Below, one piece after another: positions 11,015 to 21,725 of a stretch of 64,000 nt of DNA. The translations under genes and the position numbers were made by a program. Source of the DNA: Phaeoceros laevis. Taxonomy: Eukaryota > Anthocerotophyta > Anthocerotopsida > Notothyladales. Location: assembly GCA_049999765.1 (NCBI GenBank), contig JBNGIQ010009468.1, positions 61,838-125,837 of the forward strand. Direction: 5' to 3'. The notes under the pieces were generated by a model. It made no database searches. It saw only the letters and a list, made by a program, of their open reading frames with translations, and had not been told where the DNA came from. The number at the start of each line of letters is the position of its first letter. Within the stretch, counting starts at the first letter, position 1.

Positions 11015-13714
11015 TCACGGTCGACCCTTACAACTGCAACGCCCGTTTGCGAATCGATGCACACGGTACCCATCCCTTACCACAATGTCTCGCTGTTCAA
11101 GCCTTGACATGATTTCAGTGGAGCTGTGGCAGTCGCTGCACATGCGTAGATTCTTCGTTACCACCAGAGGTGTCCCACTCGGAGTGTTCAACAGACCAAA
11201 AGCCAGAGCTAGCTTCTCAGCATGCCCACAAAGCACATCTTCCTTTTCCTTCTCACTCAGTGGCTTCAACACCAACTCTGTGTGAGGTACATGGCCTCCT
11301 TCCTGCTTCACACGTGCATTTATGCTCTCTACCTTAAGCCCAACATCCTTTCTCGATTCTCCCACCAAAAATCTGTGTACCTCCTTACTCACCTCAATGC
11401 TCGCCACTGCAGGTTTCTTGTTAGCTCCTGCTGCCCTTCTCTGTGTTTCAATCCTGTCTACATCGGTCCACCTACCCGCATCTGCGTAGGCATTGGCCAT
11501 GAGCACATAGGCAGACGCCATTTGAGGGTCCAGCCTAACAATGCTTTCAAAACACCACACAGCCCTCTCTATATCCCCGTGACTTTTGCAAGCATTCAAC
11601 AACGACATCAAGCCCACCACATCACTTTGGCCTTCACATGATAATAGCATCCTCTCTGCCTCATCTAATTGGCCAGCACGCGCAAGAAGATCAATCATGC
11701 AGGTGTAATGCTCAATAGTAGGTTTGATGCCATGCTGTTCAGCCATGGAATACAAGTGTTTGCGACCCTCGTGGACCAGTCCCTCATGACTGCATGCTAC
11801 TAGAAGGCAAGTAAAAGTAACATCATTAGGATGAACACCGGCAACTAGCATCTCCTCAAAACAAGCTAGTGCCTTGCGACCTTCATCACAAGCACCATAC
11901 CCAGCGATCAGCGCTGTCCATGTCACCACATCCTTTGTGGCCATCCTGTCAAAAACCTGGCGTGCAACTGCCAGCTCACCACATTTTGCATACATGTCCA
12001 CCAGGCAGGTGCCCACCGCTACATCATCCAGCAGACCTCTTTGGATAATCTTTGAGTGCAGCTCCCTGCCCTTCTGCAAGGCACCAGTGCTTGCACACGC
12101 CTTCAGAAGGCAAATAAAAGTAACATGGTCAGCCAAAATGAGGCCCGCTTCCTCCATTTGTCCATACACAAGAAGCACCTCTTGGCCGAGTCCTTGCTGT
12201 GCATACCCAGTAATCAGGGCATTCCATGTCACCACATTCTTTGTGTGCATGCTGTCAAAAACCTGGCATGCACCTTCCAGCTCACCACATTTTGCATACA
12301 TGTCCACCAGGCAGTTGCCCACCACTACACCATCCAGCAGACCTCTTTTGACAATCGTTGAGTGCNNNNNNNNNNNNNNNNNNNNNNNNNNNNNNNNNNN
12401 NNNNNNNNNNNNNNNNNNNNNNNNNNNNNNNNNNNNNNNNNNNNNNNNNNNNNNNNNNNNNNNNNGGCCCGCCTCCTCCATTTGTCCATACACAACAAGC
12501 GCCTCTTGGCAGAGTCCTTGCTGTGCATACCCAGCAATCAGGGCATTCCATGTCAACACATCCTTTGTGTCCATGCTGTCAAAAACCTGGCGTGCGTCTT
12601 CCAGCTTACCACATTTTGCATACCCAGCTATCAGGGCATTCCATGTCACCACATCCTTGGTGGCCATGCTGTCAAAAACCTGGCGCGCATCTTTCAATTC
12701 GCCACATTTTGCATACATGTCAACCAGGCAGTTGCCAACAAACAAGTCAGTAGAATTGCCACTGTGTAACACATCAGAGTGCACTTTTCTGCCAGATTCC
12801 AAGTCGGCAGCAAATGCACAAGCTTGAAGGGCAGCTACAAAGACGTATTGATTCGCCTGAACTCCTGACCTATGCATCTCCCGGTAGAGTCGTATGGCCT
12901 CCTTCGGTTTTCCGTGCTTAGCATGTGCAGAGATTATGGAAAACCACATGAAGACATCCGGTTTCCCTACCCTGTTGAACACATCCATGGCCTCCTGTAG
13001 CCTACCTCCACATACATACATGCGCAAGAGATGGTTTCCCAAAAATGCGTTCGATCCGTACCCAAGCTTGACAGTGAGATCATCAAGTCGTTGCCCCAAC
13101 ACCAGATTTTTTTCAGCCCCGCATATCCGAATTACTCTGTACAGCAAAGAGGAGGACACACGAGATTGTTTCTCCGCCAAGACGGTCAAAGCGTCCACTG
13201 CTGGACTTAGCTGCCTATTCTCACAAAGTTGTTCGATTACAGCCTGAGCCGTCCCGTGCCCTTGGCACTCTGGCACCGTCGGAGCAGCAGCATTATGATG
13301 CAACAAGGGGTTGGATGTAGGCTGAGCAGACCGTCCAACCTGCTTGTCCAAAGCAGCCAGCTCCGCATCCACCCAGGCAGGCTTGTAGAAGTTGTTCAGC
13401 CAAATAGGCTCCTTGGACTCCTTGTGCCTGAAGTCGGGAGAGCGCGCGCTCTTCTTGTTCATTCTGCAGTCCCACCACAATGTGGAGTCCAAGAAATACT
13501 GCCTCCACAACAACTCTTGTCGTTCTCCAGCACTGCTATTGTCCGGTATGCGTAGCTTGGCTGCTAAGCCACTGCACGGCACAAATGTGCAGCTTGTGTA
13601 AATCCATTGCCTCGGAGGCACATTTAACCTTCCCTCCAGCTCCAGGGTGTGGGCCTGCCTCCCAGCTGCTGCCCACCTGATAAATAGGGGAAGCCATCGA
13701 CACCACTTCCCCAT
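11015..13714 (-). CDS. PLS-class PPR protein with variant DYW domain ending Gly-Arg-Pro
   Basis: Organelle RNA-binding protein of the RNA-editing type, encoded by one intron-less frame of 899 codons, 34 of them inside an assembly gap. A basic/hydrophobic N-terminus of about 90 residues is followed by PLS-type PPR repeats, recognisable by VDMYAKCGEL, ARQVFDSM and VTWNALIAGYA. E/E+ motifs and a DYW-type deaminase domain follow. The deaminase keeps the His-x-Glu catalytic motif in GHAEKLALAFGLL, the zinc ligands in MCSDCH, and the terminal CSC. The PG box reads KKPAVASIEV instead of the usual KxPGCSWIEV, and the protein ends CSCKGRP rather than CSCxDYW. These are marks of the DYW:KP class, which is linked to U-to-C editing outside seed plants. 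The target site is not predictable here. Confidence 0.88.
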   Translation of the reverse strand: MGKWCRWLPLFIRWAAAGRQAHTLELEGRLNVPPRQWIYTSCTFVPCSGLAAKLRIPDNSSAGERQELLWRQYFLDSTLWWDCRMNKKSARSPDFRHKESKEPIWLNNFYKPAWVDAELAALDKQVGRSAQPTSNPLLHHNAAAPTVPECQGHGTAQAVIEQLCENRQLSPAVDALTVLAEKQSRVSSSLLYRVIRICGAEKNLVLGQRLDDLTVKLGYGSNAFLGNHLLRMYVCGGRLQEAMDVFNRVGKPDVFMWFSIISAHAKHGKPKEAIRLYREMHRSGVQANQYVFVAALQACAFAADLESGRKVHSDVLHSGNSTDLFVGNCLVDMYAKCGELKDARQVFDSMATKDVVTWNALIAGYAKCGKLEDARQVFDSMDTKDVLTWNALIAGYAQQGLCQEALVVYGQMEEAGXXXXXXXXXXXXXXXXXXXXXXXXXXXXXXXXXXHSTIVKRGLLDGVVVGNCLVDMYAKCGELEGACQVFDSMHTKNVVTWNALITGYAQQGLGQEVLLVYGQMEEAGLILADHVTFICLLKACASTGALQKGRELHSKIIQRGLLDDVAVGTCLVDMYAKCGELAVARQVFDRMATKDVVTWTALIAGYGACDEGRKALACFEEMLVAGVHPNDVTFTCLLVACSHEGLVHEGRKHLYSMAEQHGIKPTIEHYTCMIDLLARAGQLDEAERMLLSCEGQSDVVGLMSLLNACKSHGDIERAVWCFESIVRLDPQMASAYVLMANAYADAGRWTDVDRIETQRRAAGANKKPAVASIEVSKEVHRFLVGESRKDVGLKVESINARVKQEGGHVPHTELVLKPLSEKEKEDVLCGHAEKLALAFGLLNTPSGTPLVVTKNLRMCSDCHSSTEIMSRLEQRDIVVRDGYRVHRFANGRCSCKGRP
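12366..12465. other. Assembly gap (100 N) inside PPR repeats
   Basis: The gap falls within a PPR unit whose flanks closely match the next unit. In that intact unit only 28 codons separate the phrase GQMEEAG from the phrase beginning HSKI, so about 82 bases are probably missing, not 100. Near-identical tandem units probably caused the break. The reading frame matches on both sides. Confidence 0.9.
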
Positions 13715-14414
13715 AGATCTAGTGGCACCGCTTCTGTTAATGTGTTTTTACTGGAAGCCGAGCAGTGGGAAAATCAAGAGCGACAGCAGCGACCGAGGTT
13801 ACCGTTCTTGCTCCACCTGCAATGGCGCGCACCACTAACGCGATGCAGCATCAATAGTGTTGGATGCCAAACAGCNNNNNNNNNNNNNNNNNNNNNNNNN
13901 NNNNNNNNNNNNNNNNNNNNNNNNNNNNNNNNNNNNNNNNNNNNNNNNNNNNNNNNNNNNNNNNNNNNNNNNNNNGACGGGGCACCCGTCGCGGCCGACG
14001 GGTGAATGTTTGAGACGCCCTATTTCAATGGTGACGATTGTGTCTTACTTATCCCACCGGGCTGTAGCCCGGTAACCCCCCTCCTGGCGGGGGCTAACTA
14101 TTAATAATCCTTTTCCGTCGGACACCACAATGAACCCCTGCGCCAACCACCCCTCTGCCCTCTCTCTTCCCTTCTCCCTCTCTCTTCCCTTCTCTCCCCT
14201 CTCCCATTGCCCCGTTTTCCTTCGGGCCGTCGTTTAACGTCGTCAAAGATGGCCGTTTTTAGACTCTAGACTTTACTGCCCCCCTACTAATTTCGCAACG
14301 ACGAAGAAGATTTAAGGTGATTGATGGGTTGCTTACGTACCACACACGTGGCGAAATGACGTGCCACTTGTTCGTGGAGCTTGTCTGTGTATGTAAAGGG
14401 CACTGGCCACGTAT
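13715..14414. other. Intergenic, with assembly gap at 13876-13975
   Basis: Upstream flank of the PPR gene and downstream flank of the isomerase-like gene. It contains a 100-N gap at 13876-13975 and a CT-rich run at about 14150-14215 with repeated TCTCTCTTCCCTTCTC. No gene is seen. Confidence 0.6.
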
Positions 14415-17101
14415 TTACAGCCCAATGGCATCAAGAAGCTGTGTGTGCTTGGAGATGGATGTGAGTGAGTTAGCCGTGACCAAGCCACTTGCAGCCACTG
14501 CAGGTATACCAATACCTGGGAAGGTTGAGTCTCCACAGCAGTAGAGGCCAGGTAAGGGAGTTGCCGGTCCAGGGAACATGCCCTGGCCTGCTTTGATGGC
14601 TGGACCGTATGTGCCTCTATCCCTTCGAAGAAACCGCTCATGTGTGAGAGGTGTTCCAACCAGCTTAACCTCGCAATTGTCCCGAGAAAATGCTGGCCCG
14701 AGCGCACGTTCCACTGCTTTCCACAGCACCTGCACACGTCAAGAGCACAGCCAGTGTGGGCACGAGGCACAGCATACATGTTGAACGCTGTAACGACGGT
14801 AGGCAGCACATCTACCTGGGACCTCTCTTCTTTCAGATCACGATATTCCGAGCTGCGTCGGTCAAGGCCTGCCCATATCTCGTAAGGTTCAGTTCCTGGC
14901 AGGTAGGCATGTAGCACATGCTTGCCAGGGGGGGCCAGGTCTGGGCTGAGCACACTTGGGACTGAGATGAGGACGACGTTTTGAGGAGCATCCACTCCCA
15001 CTGCCCAGTCGTTCACTATGATGTGGTGAATTTGCAAGTCTGAGGGCAAGTTCTGCAAGACAGAAACATGTCTGATCGAGAGCACTGAACTTCTGGTTCT
15101 GGAGTAACTTGAAGGCTGGCATTGGGTTTGTTACTCACATTCGCATCTATCCCAAGATGCAGATGCATGAAAGAGTCGCACTGAGGAGTTCCGCTGGCTC
15201 TTCTTTTCATTTCCTGAGGGAGGGACTCTGAGGGAATAAGCGAAGTTGTGTTCCACGTAGAGGCGTTGCTGATCACTGCCTTTCTTGCCCGTATAACCTG
15301 ACAGCAGAAAGAAGAATTCCGTGAGCTAGCAAAGTCCATCTTTTGCATGGACGAGTGAGTTCTTTCTGACTGACAGTGACCATTTACCTGCCCGCTCATG
15401 AGCTTCACTCCTGTAGCTCGTCCACCTTCCACAACGATCTCCTGCACATGGGATCCAAGAGAAAGGCGACCTCCATGCTTTTCCAAGCCCCTCACAAGAG
15501 CATCCACTATTGCTCCCACCCCACCGATGGGATACTCGAGTGTACACCCTGGTTTATACCATTCTGAAAACATATAAATCTGCACTACCAAGCAGCTGCT
15601 TTCTTAGATACTGAGGAGGAGGAGCACATGATACGCACTCATGGGACTCCGACAAGTTTATGGTGCATTTTTCGAGAACTTAAAAAAGACTCAGCTACTT
15701 TCAGAAAGAAAAAAACGTGAAAGAAGCCCCACTGTTGCGTACCACTTCTGCAGCAAGAGTCCCATCAGCCTTGAGACCAGAGAGCAAAAATGGTAGCAGA
15801 TCAAGCCAACTTCGGAGGAAAGGATCCTTTATGCCCACTGCATCCACAATGCCTGAGAAAGGGCCTAGCAACTTGGTGGCTCCCAGGGCTCCTTGAGGGC
15901 CCATCTGCATGAAAGTTTTTAGCAGAGCTGGAGCATATCTTCCCAAAGCAGTAACCAGTACCCCAAAATCTCCCCGGATAGCAGCCGGAGGCAGTGCCAT
16001 TGCAGCTCCAGATAGAGGCATTATGTAGTCCTGCGTGGTTTACCGTTAGCCACTCAGAATACCTTCCGCCCGTGTAGCTATGCAGCTACACGTTTTCGGA
16101 ATACATGAACAGCATGGCAGAGAACACCGTAACATACTTGTAGTCTTTGCCATTCTGCTGCTGCATCTGCACTCACGTATTGCTGTAGTTCCTGGACTTC
16201 AGATGGACGACGATATGCAATCAGCACATGAGAGTTTCTACATATCACAGTCGTGGAAATGAAGATGCCACAAAAGAAATCACCTTGTTTGTCTAAAGCT
16301 CTCCCACCATCCAAGAAGAGGGGCAGATATGTGTCAGTCTGGTCCCAGTCTTTACCTGTTTGAATTTATCTTTACCAATGCTAGATGACCACGTTCCTTC
16401 CGGCAAATGCACCATCCAGGAATCATAGGTTGCACAAGGAACAGTTTCGCCAACCGCATCCAGGACCTGAAAAGTGTCTATTCAGGGTTCAGCATTACTG
16501 AGACCGCTGGCAACACATTTTCAAGGAATGCAAACCGAGGACATATCATGCAGGCCAACTGACCTGTGCTAATGGATTGGCTTGTAGACCCCGAGAGGAA
16601 AGCCCGGAGAAAAGGGAGGGCCCTGAATCAAACTTAAACCCTTTGATCTCAAAAGAGTGTGCAGCTCCCCCAGGCAAATAGTGACTTTCAAGTACCAAAA
16701 CGTCTTCACCATATTTGGAAAGCACGGCCCCGCAGGACAATCCTCCAATTCCACTTCCAATCACGACGTAATCAGCTTCCGGCTTTCCTGCACAGTTGAC
16801 CATCCGAGTATTGGCCAACAAAGTTTAGACGGCATAACAACACCCCCCGTATAGACGCTATGCTGAGGGCGCCAGACCATAATTCGCAGCCCATATCCCC
16901 AAAGCTACCTGGAAAGCCTCGAACCCTGGATGTTCCAGTTGGCAATTCGCCTTTCTCCGCGGTCTGCAACGTAGCTCTGATCTCAACAGCGGCATTCCGC
17001 TGGTGCCTTGCCGGCACAATGCGGGCATTCTTAGTCCTGAAATGCGATAAGCACTGGGGATTACCAACGAACACAGCTCGTTCGAGTCCATGTATCTGCA
17101 T
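14415..17101 (-). CDS. Carotenoid-isomerase-like FAD-dependent oxidoreductase
   Basis: Member of the phytoene-desaturase/CRTISO superfamily, probably plastidial. Nine exons join in phase from 17101 downward: 16909-17101, 16564-16787, 16356-16466, 16138-16191, 15743-16030, 15388-15579, 15139-15297, 14816-15052, 14415-14729, giving about 590 residues. Exon 1 encodes a leader with scattered Arg and Ser. Exon 2 carries the FAD dinucleotide fold YVVIGSGIGGLSCG, then VLVLESHYLPGGAAHSFE. Later hallmarks are GCTLEYPIGGVGAIVDALVR, VISNASTWN and LVGTPLTHERFLRRDRGTYG, with a C-terminal FAD-binding segment GLYCCGDSTFPGIGIPAVAA. The PGGAAHSF variant and ALPPAAIRGDFGVL segment fit the uncharacterised plant CRTISO-like branch better than true prolycopene isomerase, so no symbol is assigned. 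The reaction and substrate are unknown. Confidence 0.85.
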
Positions 17102-17973
17102 TGTGCACAGACTGACCAGATTGAGAACTACACAACGAGCAAGATAGAATCGCAGCTGGCAAGGATAGGTGCAGGACAGGGTAAGATGATCTTGGGCAGC
17201 TTGATTCGGACCTTCCAGATAGAGTGAGGTGCTAATCAGATGCAGTAAAAGTGCAGATTGTCTCGGCGACGAGTGTGTGGCAACCCTTGCACCAACTAGG
17301 CAACAATCGTTTCGACTCGTAAACACCTTGATGCCTTGTCCTGTTGTGAGGCGTGGAAGGAGGATCATTCAATACTATTATTATTTTATTTCTTTCCTAT
17401 TGACTTCTTCAGAACTTCGGAAGTTCTTCAAGTTCTGCTGGATTGGCGAATCAGGAAAGAAGTTGTGCTAGTTTGGGTTTTGAGTCGTGGACTTTTAAGC
17501 CCAGGCAGCTCCTGATCAAAGGGATGGTGTTTTAGAACTCTGGTGAGTGGTGCCCGCACAGAAGCCCAAGAACCCAGTAGCACGCAAAACCTGATATAGA
17601 CACGAAACCAGCTTTAAGTATCTTAGGCGCTTTCACCCCAGATTTATTCTCCTGATCTTTGTCGAAGACGAGGAAATTTCTCCCACTTTGTCGAGCACAT
17701 GACTTGAGTTTCACTAAATGCACTAACCTGCAATACGCAAAGTAGCTCTCGTGCTTCGCACGCGAAATTGATGCAGCGTCCCACAACAATAGCTGATGAA
17801 AGACACTAGTGTGTCCACAGATCTGATTAATTTACCTGTACGCTTTCTCGACTGATGATGGCGTTTCTGTCTCCAATAAATCATCTCACCAAGCACAGCA
17901 CATTCGTCTCCCCACCACTGAGGGAGAAGCAGTCAAATCTCAGCCTCCGGAGCTTCAGAGACTAATCAACCAA
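17102..17973. other. Intergenic, nothing recognised
   Basis: Promoter side of the isomerase-like gene and 3' flank of the TMEM131-like gene, both on the minus strand. No coding similarity was recognised. Confidence 0.5.
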
Positions 17974-20087
17974 TCAACCTTGAACCGCAAATCCCTCCGA
18001 CCACAGAGAACATGAATTATCCGTGGCAGCGGATGTAGCAGCATATCTGAGCATGGCCTGGTCCAGAGATGCAACCCTGGGACCGTAGGACGGGACCTCC
18101 ATGCAAGGGGTGTAAGGTCGTGCAGCTGCAACGGGAGCTCCTCCTTCTAACATGCCTGATCCCAGAGGTGCTGGCCCTATCACCCCTAGCCTGGTTGCCG
18201 TTGCTTTGTTCACAGTCTCCGAGAAGAAGGAATGCTGCCTTGGCGACATCATACCTGCTCGGGGTGAATCAAATGGGCTGCTCACGCTGGGATAGCCACT
18301 GGGGGAAGATGGGAGGCTGCCCCCATACCCGAACCTGGAGTCGGTGGTACGGGTACGGATGGCCGGAGGCAAAGCCGACATACCGATGGTTTGACAGTCC
18401 TGGGAGAAGACAGAGTATCCTGAAGAAGAGTATGTATCCTCCACGTGAGGCAGAGGCGTGCTCTGGTCAGAAAATGCAGAGTCCGAGAAAAGACTTTGAG
18501 CGGTGTCCTCTGCCACCAGCTTCCTACTGGATGCTGAGCTCAGAGGTCTGCCATCACCCTGCTGCTCAGAGCTGAACCGGCTGTCCCAAACATCATAGTA
18601 TGGCGAGGAGGGATGGTTGTCTGCACATTCCACTTCTCCACCCAAGCCCATGAAGTAGTTCCCTGGACCCGCGATTCCAGGTGAGTGCTGCTGCTCCAGA
18701 AAGCCGTGTCTGCTCCATGGTCCAACATCACTGGCGCTTCTGTCAATCCACATCCCGGCTCCCGGAGCCCTAGCAGCAGGATCCATCACTGGAGACGGCC
18801 AAGAGGAGCTTGTCATGGATCCTACAGAGGTGGAATCCCACTCTTCCTGACCAGTCCAACCTCCTGCTCGCCCACGGCGGGGGAATGTAGCTGAGGGGGT
18901 GAGGACAGGGGCAGGACGTTGTCTCAATCCCTGGAGTCCCCAGATCCCCCCCCTGTTCCACAACCCTACTTCCAGCTCTTCTCCGGGCAACCCCCATGCT
19001 GTATTTGCTGCCACCGAATTGCAGGGGGCACCTGCCCAATCACCTAGCCCACTGCTCCTGCTTGAGATCCGAGGACCACAGGATGGACCATAATCTGGCG
19101 CACTCTGGTACCGAGCCATCTCTTTCAATGCACTGCCTGCTGTGTCTACTGTGATGGTGTCACTCTTCCTGAACGGCGTCTGGTGGAGAAAGTCCTGGGA
19201 CGGTTGAGGGGAGGCATACAACTCCTCGTGCATCACAGGGACGTGGGGAACCATGTCCAACTCCAGCTTGGCCATAGCGGTTTGTTTCAGGTCCGAAGCT
19301 GAAGGTGACTGAGAGAGAGGACTAACGGGTGTTGTGGGACTCACAGGTCTGCCCGGTGACGCAGGAGCCGAAGATGGCGAAGAGCTTCCACTTCCAGTCC
19401 TGCCGCTAGACGCCTCCTGCTTCACAAGGCCTAGGCTACTGGTGCGTTTCTTTCTCTTCCTAGCTTTGTCCTTGTCTACCTTGTCTACAACCTTGTCCGC
19501 AGGCCAAACAGCAGACGGCGATTCGAGCTGCGACATGGGCGACGGCGGCTGAATTTTGGTTACGGCTACTGGCGTCCTGACTAGAGGGCTCTTCCTAGGA
19601 GAGTCTCTGCTGGGATGCTTGGCCACTGCTGCTGCCGCCGCCGCTAGCACCGGCGACTGCAAGCTTTCCGGCTGCAAGTTGCTGCTGCTTCCCCTAAAGC
19701 TCCTGCTGCCGGGAGAAGAACAGGCAGTGAGATCACTACGACTACCTTGCTTGGTGAGCTTGGCCTGCGGCTGGCGCACCAAGATCGGAGCCAAAGCGGG
19801 CTTCTTGTTCCTCCCAGCCGCAGATGGTGCGGCAACCTCATCCCTAGACTTGGATGCTCCTGATCCTGCTGCTACTGCTGCTGTCTTGGCGGGGGGAGGC
19901 ACATGCCCTTGCCCAGCCTCTTCATGCGAATTGAAGGGCGAGGCAAAAGCGGATGCCACGGCCTCCACCAACGCCAGCAGCCATCTGGAGGCTAACACGC
20001 TCTTTGCGAAGGTGGCAAAGACAGCAAAGACTCCCCTACAGCTGTTGCTCCTGCTACCTAGTTGCTGCGGTACCTCTGGCTGCTGAA

Positions 20088-20122
<35 letters not shown>

Positions 20123-21057
20123 TGCTGTTGCTGCTGCTTGAGTGCGGCGGGGAAGACAAGGGCGGAGCGGCTGGATTTCCTGTGCAGCGCCGCTCTAAAG
20201 CCGCCTCCGGAGGACTGCAGGCGCGAGTGCGAGCCCAATTGCACGGGCACCCGGAAATAGATGAAGACGAGCATGACTGTGACTAGGAGGAAGAAGAAGA
20301 GCATGACCTTTTCGTAGTAGGAGTACGGGGGCGCCTCGAGACAGAGGGGGAGCAGGTGGCCCGGCAGATGAGCCATGAGCGGCATGTGCAGCACTCCCGC
20401 GGAGGTGGCGAACTGGATGCCGTTTTCTATCACGGCGTAGGACGACGACACTGCCGCCGCCGCCGCTCCCTCTTCCACGGCTGCTCGTCCGGCTGTTGCC
20501 TCCCCCGCTCTGTCCCCCTGCTGCTGATGCCATCCGAGCTCCGCAGTATCGTCACGTTCCCCGGGCGCAATGTTGACGTCCTGCTGCTGCTGCTCCTCCG
20601 GGAGCCGCTCTTCCGGAACTCCTCCGCTGCCCGGCTCGCAGCTCCCGCGTTCAAGAAGCAAGCCCGAAAGATTGCTCATCTCCTGCTCCGCAAGAACCGA
20701 TTGCTGCTGCTGCTGCTGCTCCCCGGAGCTGTCATTTTTCTTCTCCCCCCCCGCCTCCTCCCGCCTATGCTGCCGCTGCTGTTGCGGCTCATGCTGCTCT
20801 TTCTGCTGCTGCTGCTGCTGTTGCTGATGCCGCCGCCTCCTCAGCGGCCGCTGCTGTTGCTGCTGCTGCTGCTGAGGCCACGCCTCCAATTCCTGAGCAT
20901 TAGGCACCGCATCCAGCACCCGCTGCTGCTGCAGCAGCATCAGCGGCGAGCCCGGCTGGTGGTGAGCAGCCGCGGACACCAGCGGCGGGCCGGAGCCGGA
21001 GATGCAGCACCAGCCTAGCCAGGCCACGAGCAGGATGCGCACCGCCTTCCACAACAT
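17974..21057 (-). CDS. Short TMEM131-like membrane protein with polyglutamine tracts
   Basis: Single frame of 1027 codons with no intron. The N-terminus (MLWKAVRILLVAWLGWCCIS) is a clear signal peptide. About 200 residues of Gln/Glu/Arg-rich low complexity follow, then LPGHLLPLCLEAPP and one membrane helix (VMLFFFLLVTVMLVFIYF). After it comes a long Ser/Pro-rich tail. The segment just before the helix resembles the juxtamembrane part of TMEM131 (human form PRHMLATCADALPRP). The tail contains RKRKKRTSSLGLV, SSSPSSAPASPGRPVSPTTP and YYDVWDSRFSS, echoing tail motifs of plant TMEM131-like proteins. The large lumenal Ig-like/ASH region normally ahead of the helix is missing. TMEM131 helps load collagen in animals; its plant role is unknown. 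The assignment rests on remembered motifs. Confidence 0.65.
20088..20138. repeat. CTG/CAG microsatellite encoding polyglutamine
   Basis: An almost pure CTG run on the plus strand is read as CAG on the coding minus strand, giving about 17 glutamines. Shorter CAG tracts recur at about 20700-20727, 20795-20825 and 20850-20873 in the same gene. Such runs are prone to length change. Confidence 0.9.
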
Positions 21058-21725
21058 GTCCTCCTCCTCCTGAAGAGCAAGAGTCTTTGTCCGGCGGTGC
21101 AGCCGCTGCTCCCTGCTGTTCCTCCAATTTCTTCTTCAAGGCTCCTCCACCGACTCCATCGCCAGGCAGCCAGCAGCAACCAAATCAATCAACAAACAAG
21201 CAATCACCTCCTTTCCCTCCCCTTTCCCTCCCTTCCTCCCTCTCTGCCAAATCCTACCTTTTCTTCTTCCCTTCCCTCTCAAACCGCCTGCTTCCTTCCC
21301 CGAGGGACTGCGCTCCCATGCTCCTTCCTTCCTTCCTTCCTTCCTTCCCTCCCTCCCTCTCCCCCCTCAGACAGGCTCCTAGGAACAACTCCTCTTCCCT
21401 CCTCCTCCTCCTGTGCTCTTGCGGCCCTCCCTTAGGGGAAGGGAGGAGGCAGGTTGAGTCGAGTCGTCTCGTCTTGGCCCCGTCGCGTTGTGTGGCTTGG
21501 GCCCTGCACTGGCCTCAGCTGGCTGCTGCAGTCTCCATCAAGTGGCGAGCCAGGCAGGCTCCTGCCACTACTGCACCACTCCTCCAGCACGACCGGCAGC
21601 AGCAACGCCACCTGCTCCCTCCTCGCTTGTTGGTTTTTTGGCTCTTCACATCATCACATCATCTTCCTTCCTTCCTTCCCTCCTACTTACCCCCCTCCCT
21701 CTCTGCGATTACCGTCGCACTCATG
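21058..21725. repeat. Polypyrimidine leader with CTTC microsatellites
   Basis: Upstream of the TMEM131-like start the plus strand is very C/T-rich (GA-rich on the transcribed strand). TTCC repeats lie at about 21322-21360 and 21663-21690. This is probably the 5' UTR and core promoter of that minus-strand gene. Long open frames here are low-complexity artefacts. Confidence 0.6.

Noticed and set aside
11874-12827. Plus-strand open frames opposite the PPR gene
   Set aside because: They are periodic only because the PPR repeats are; no start context or similarity supports them.
20062-20827. Plus-strand poly-Leu/poly-Cys frames opposite the TMEM131-like gene
   Set aside because: They are alternative readings of the CTG microsatellites.
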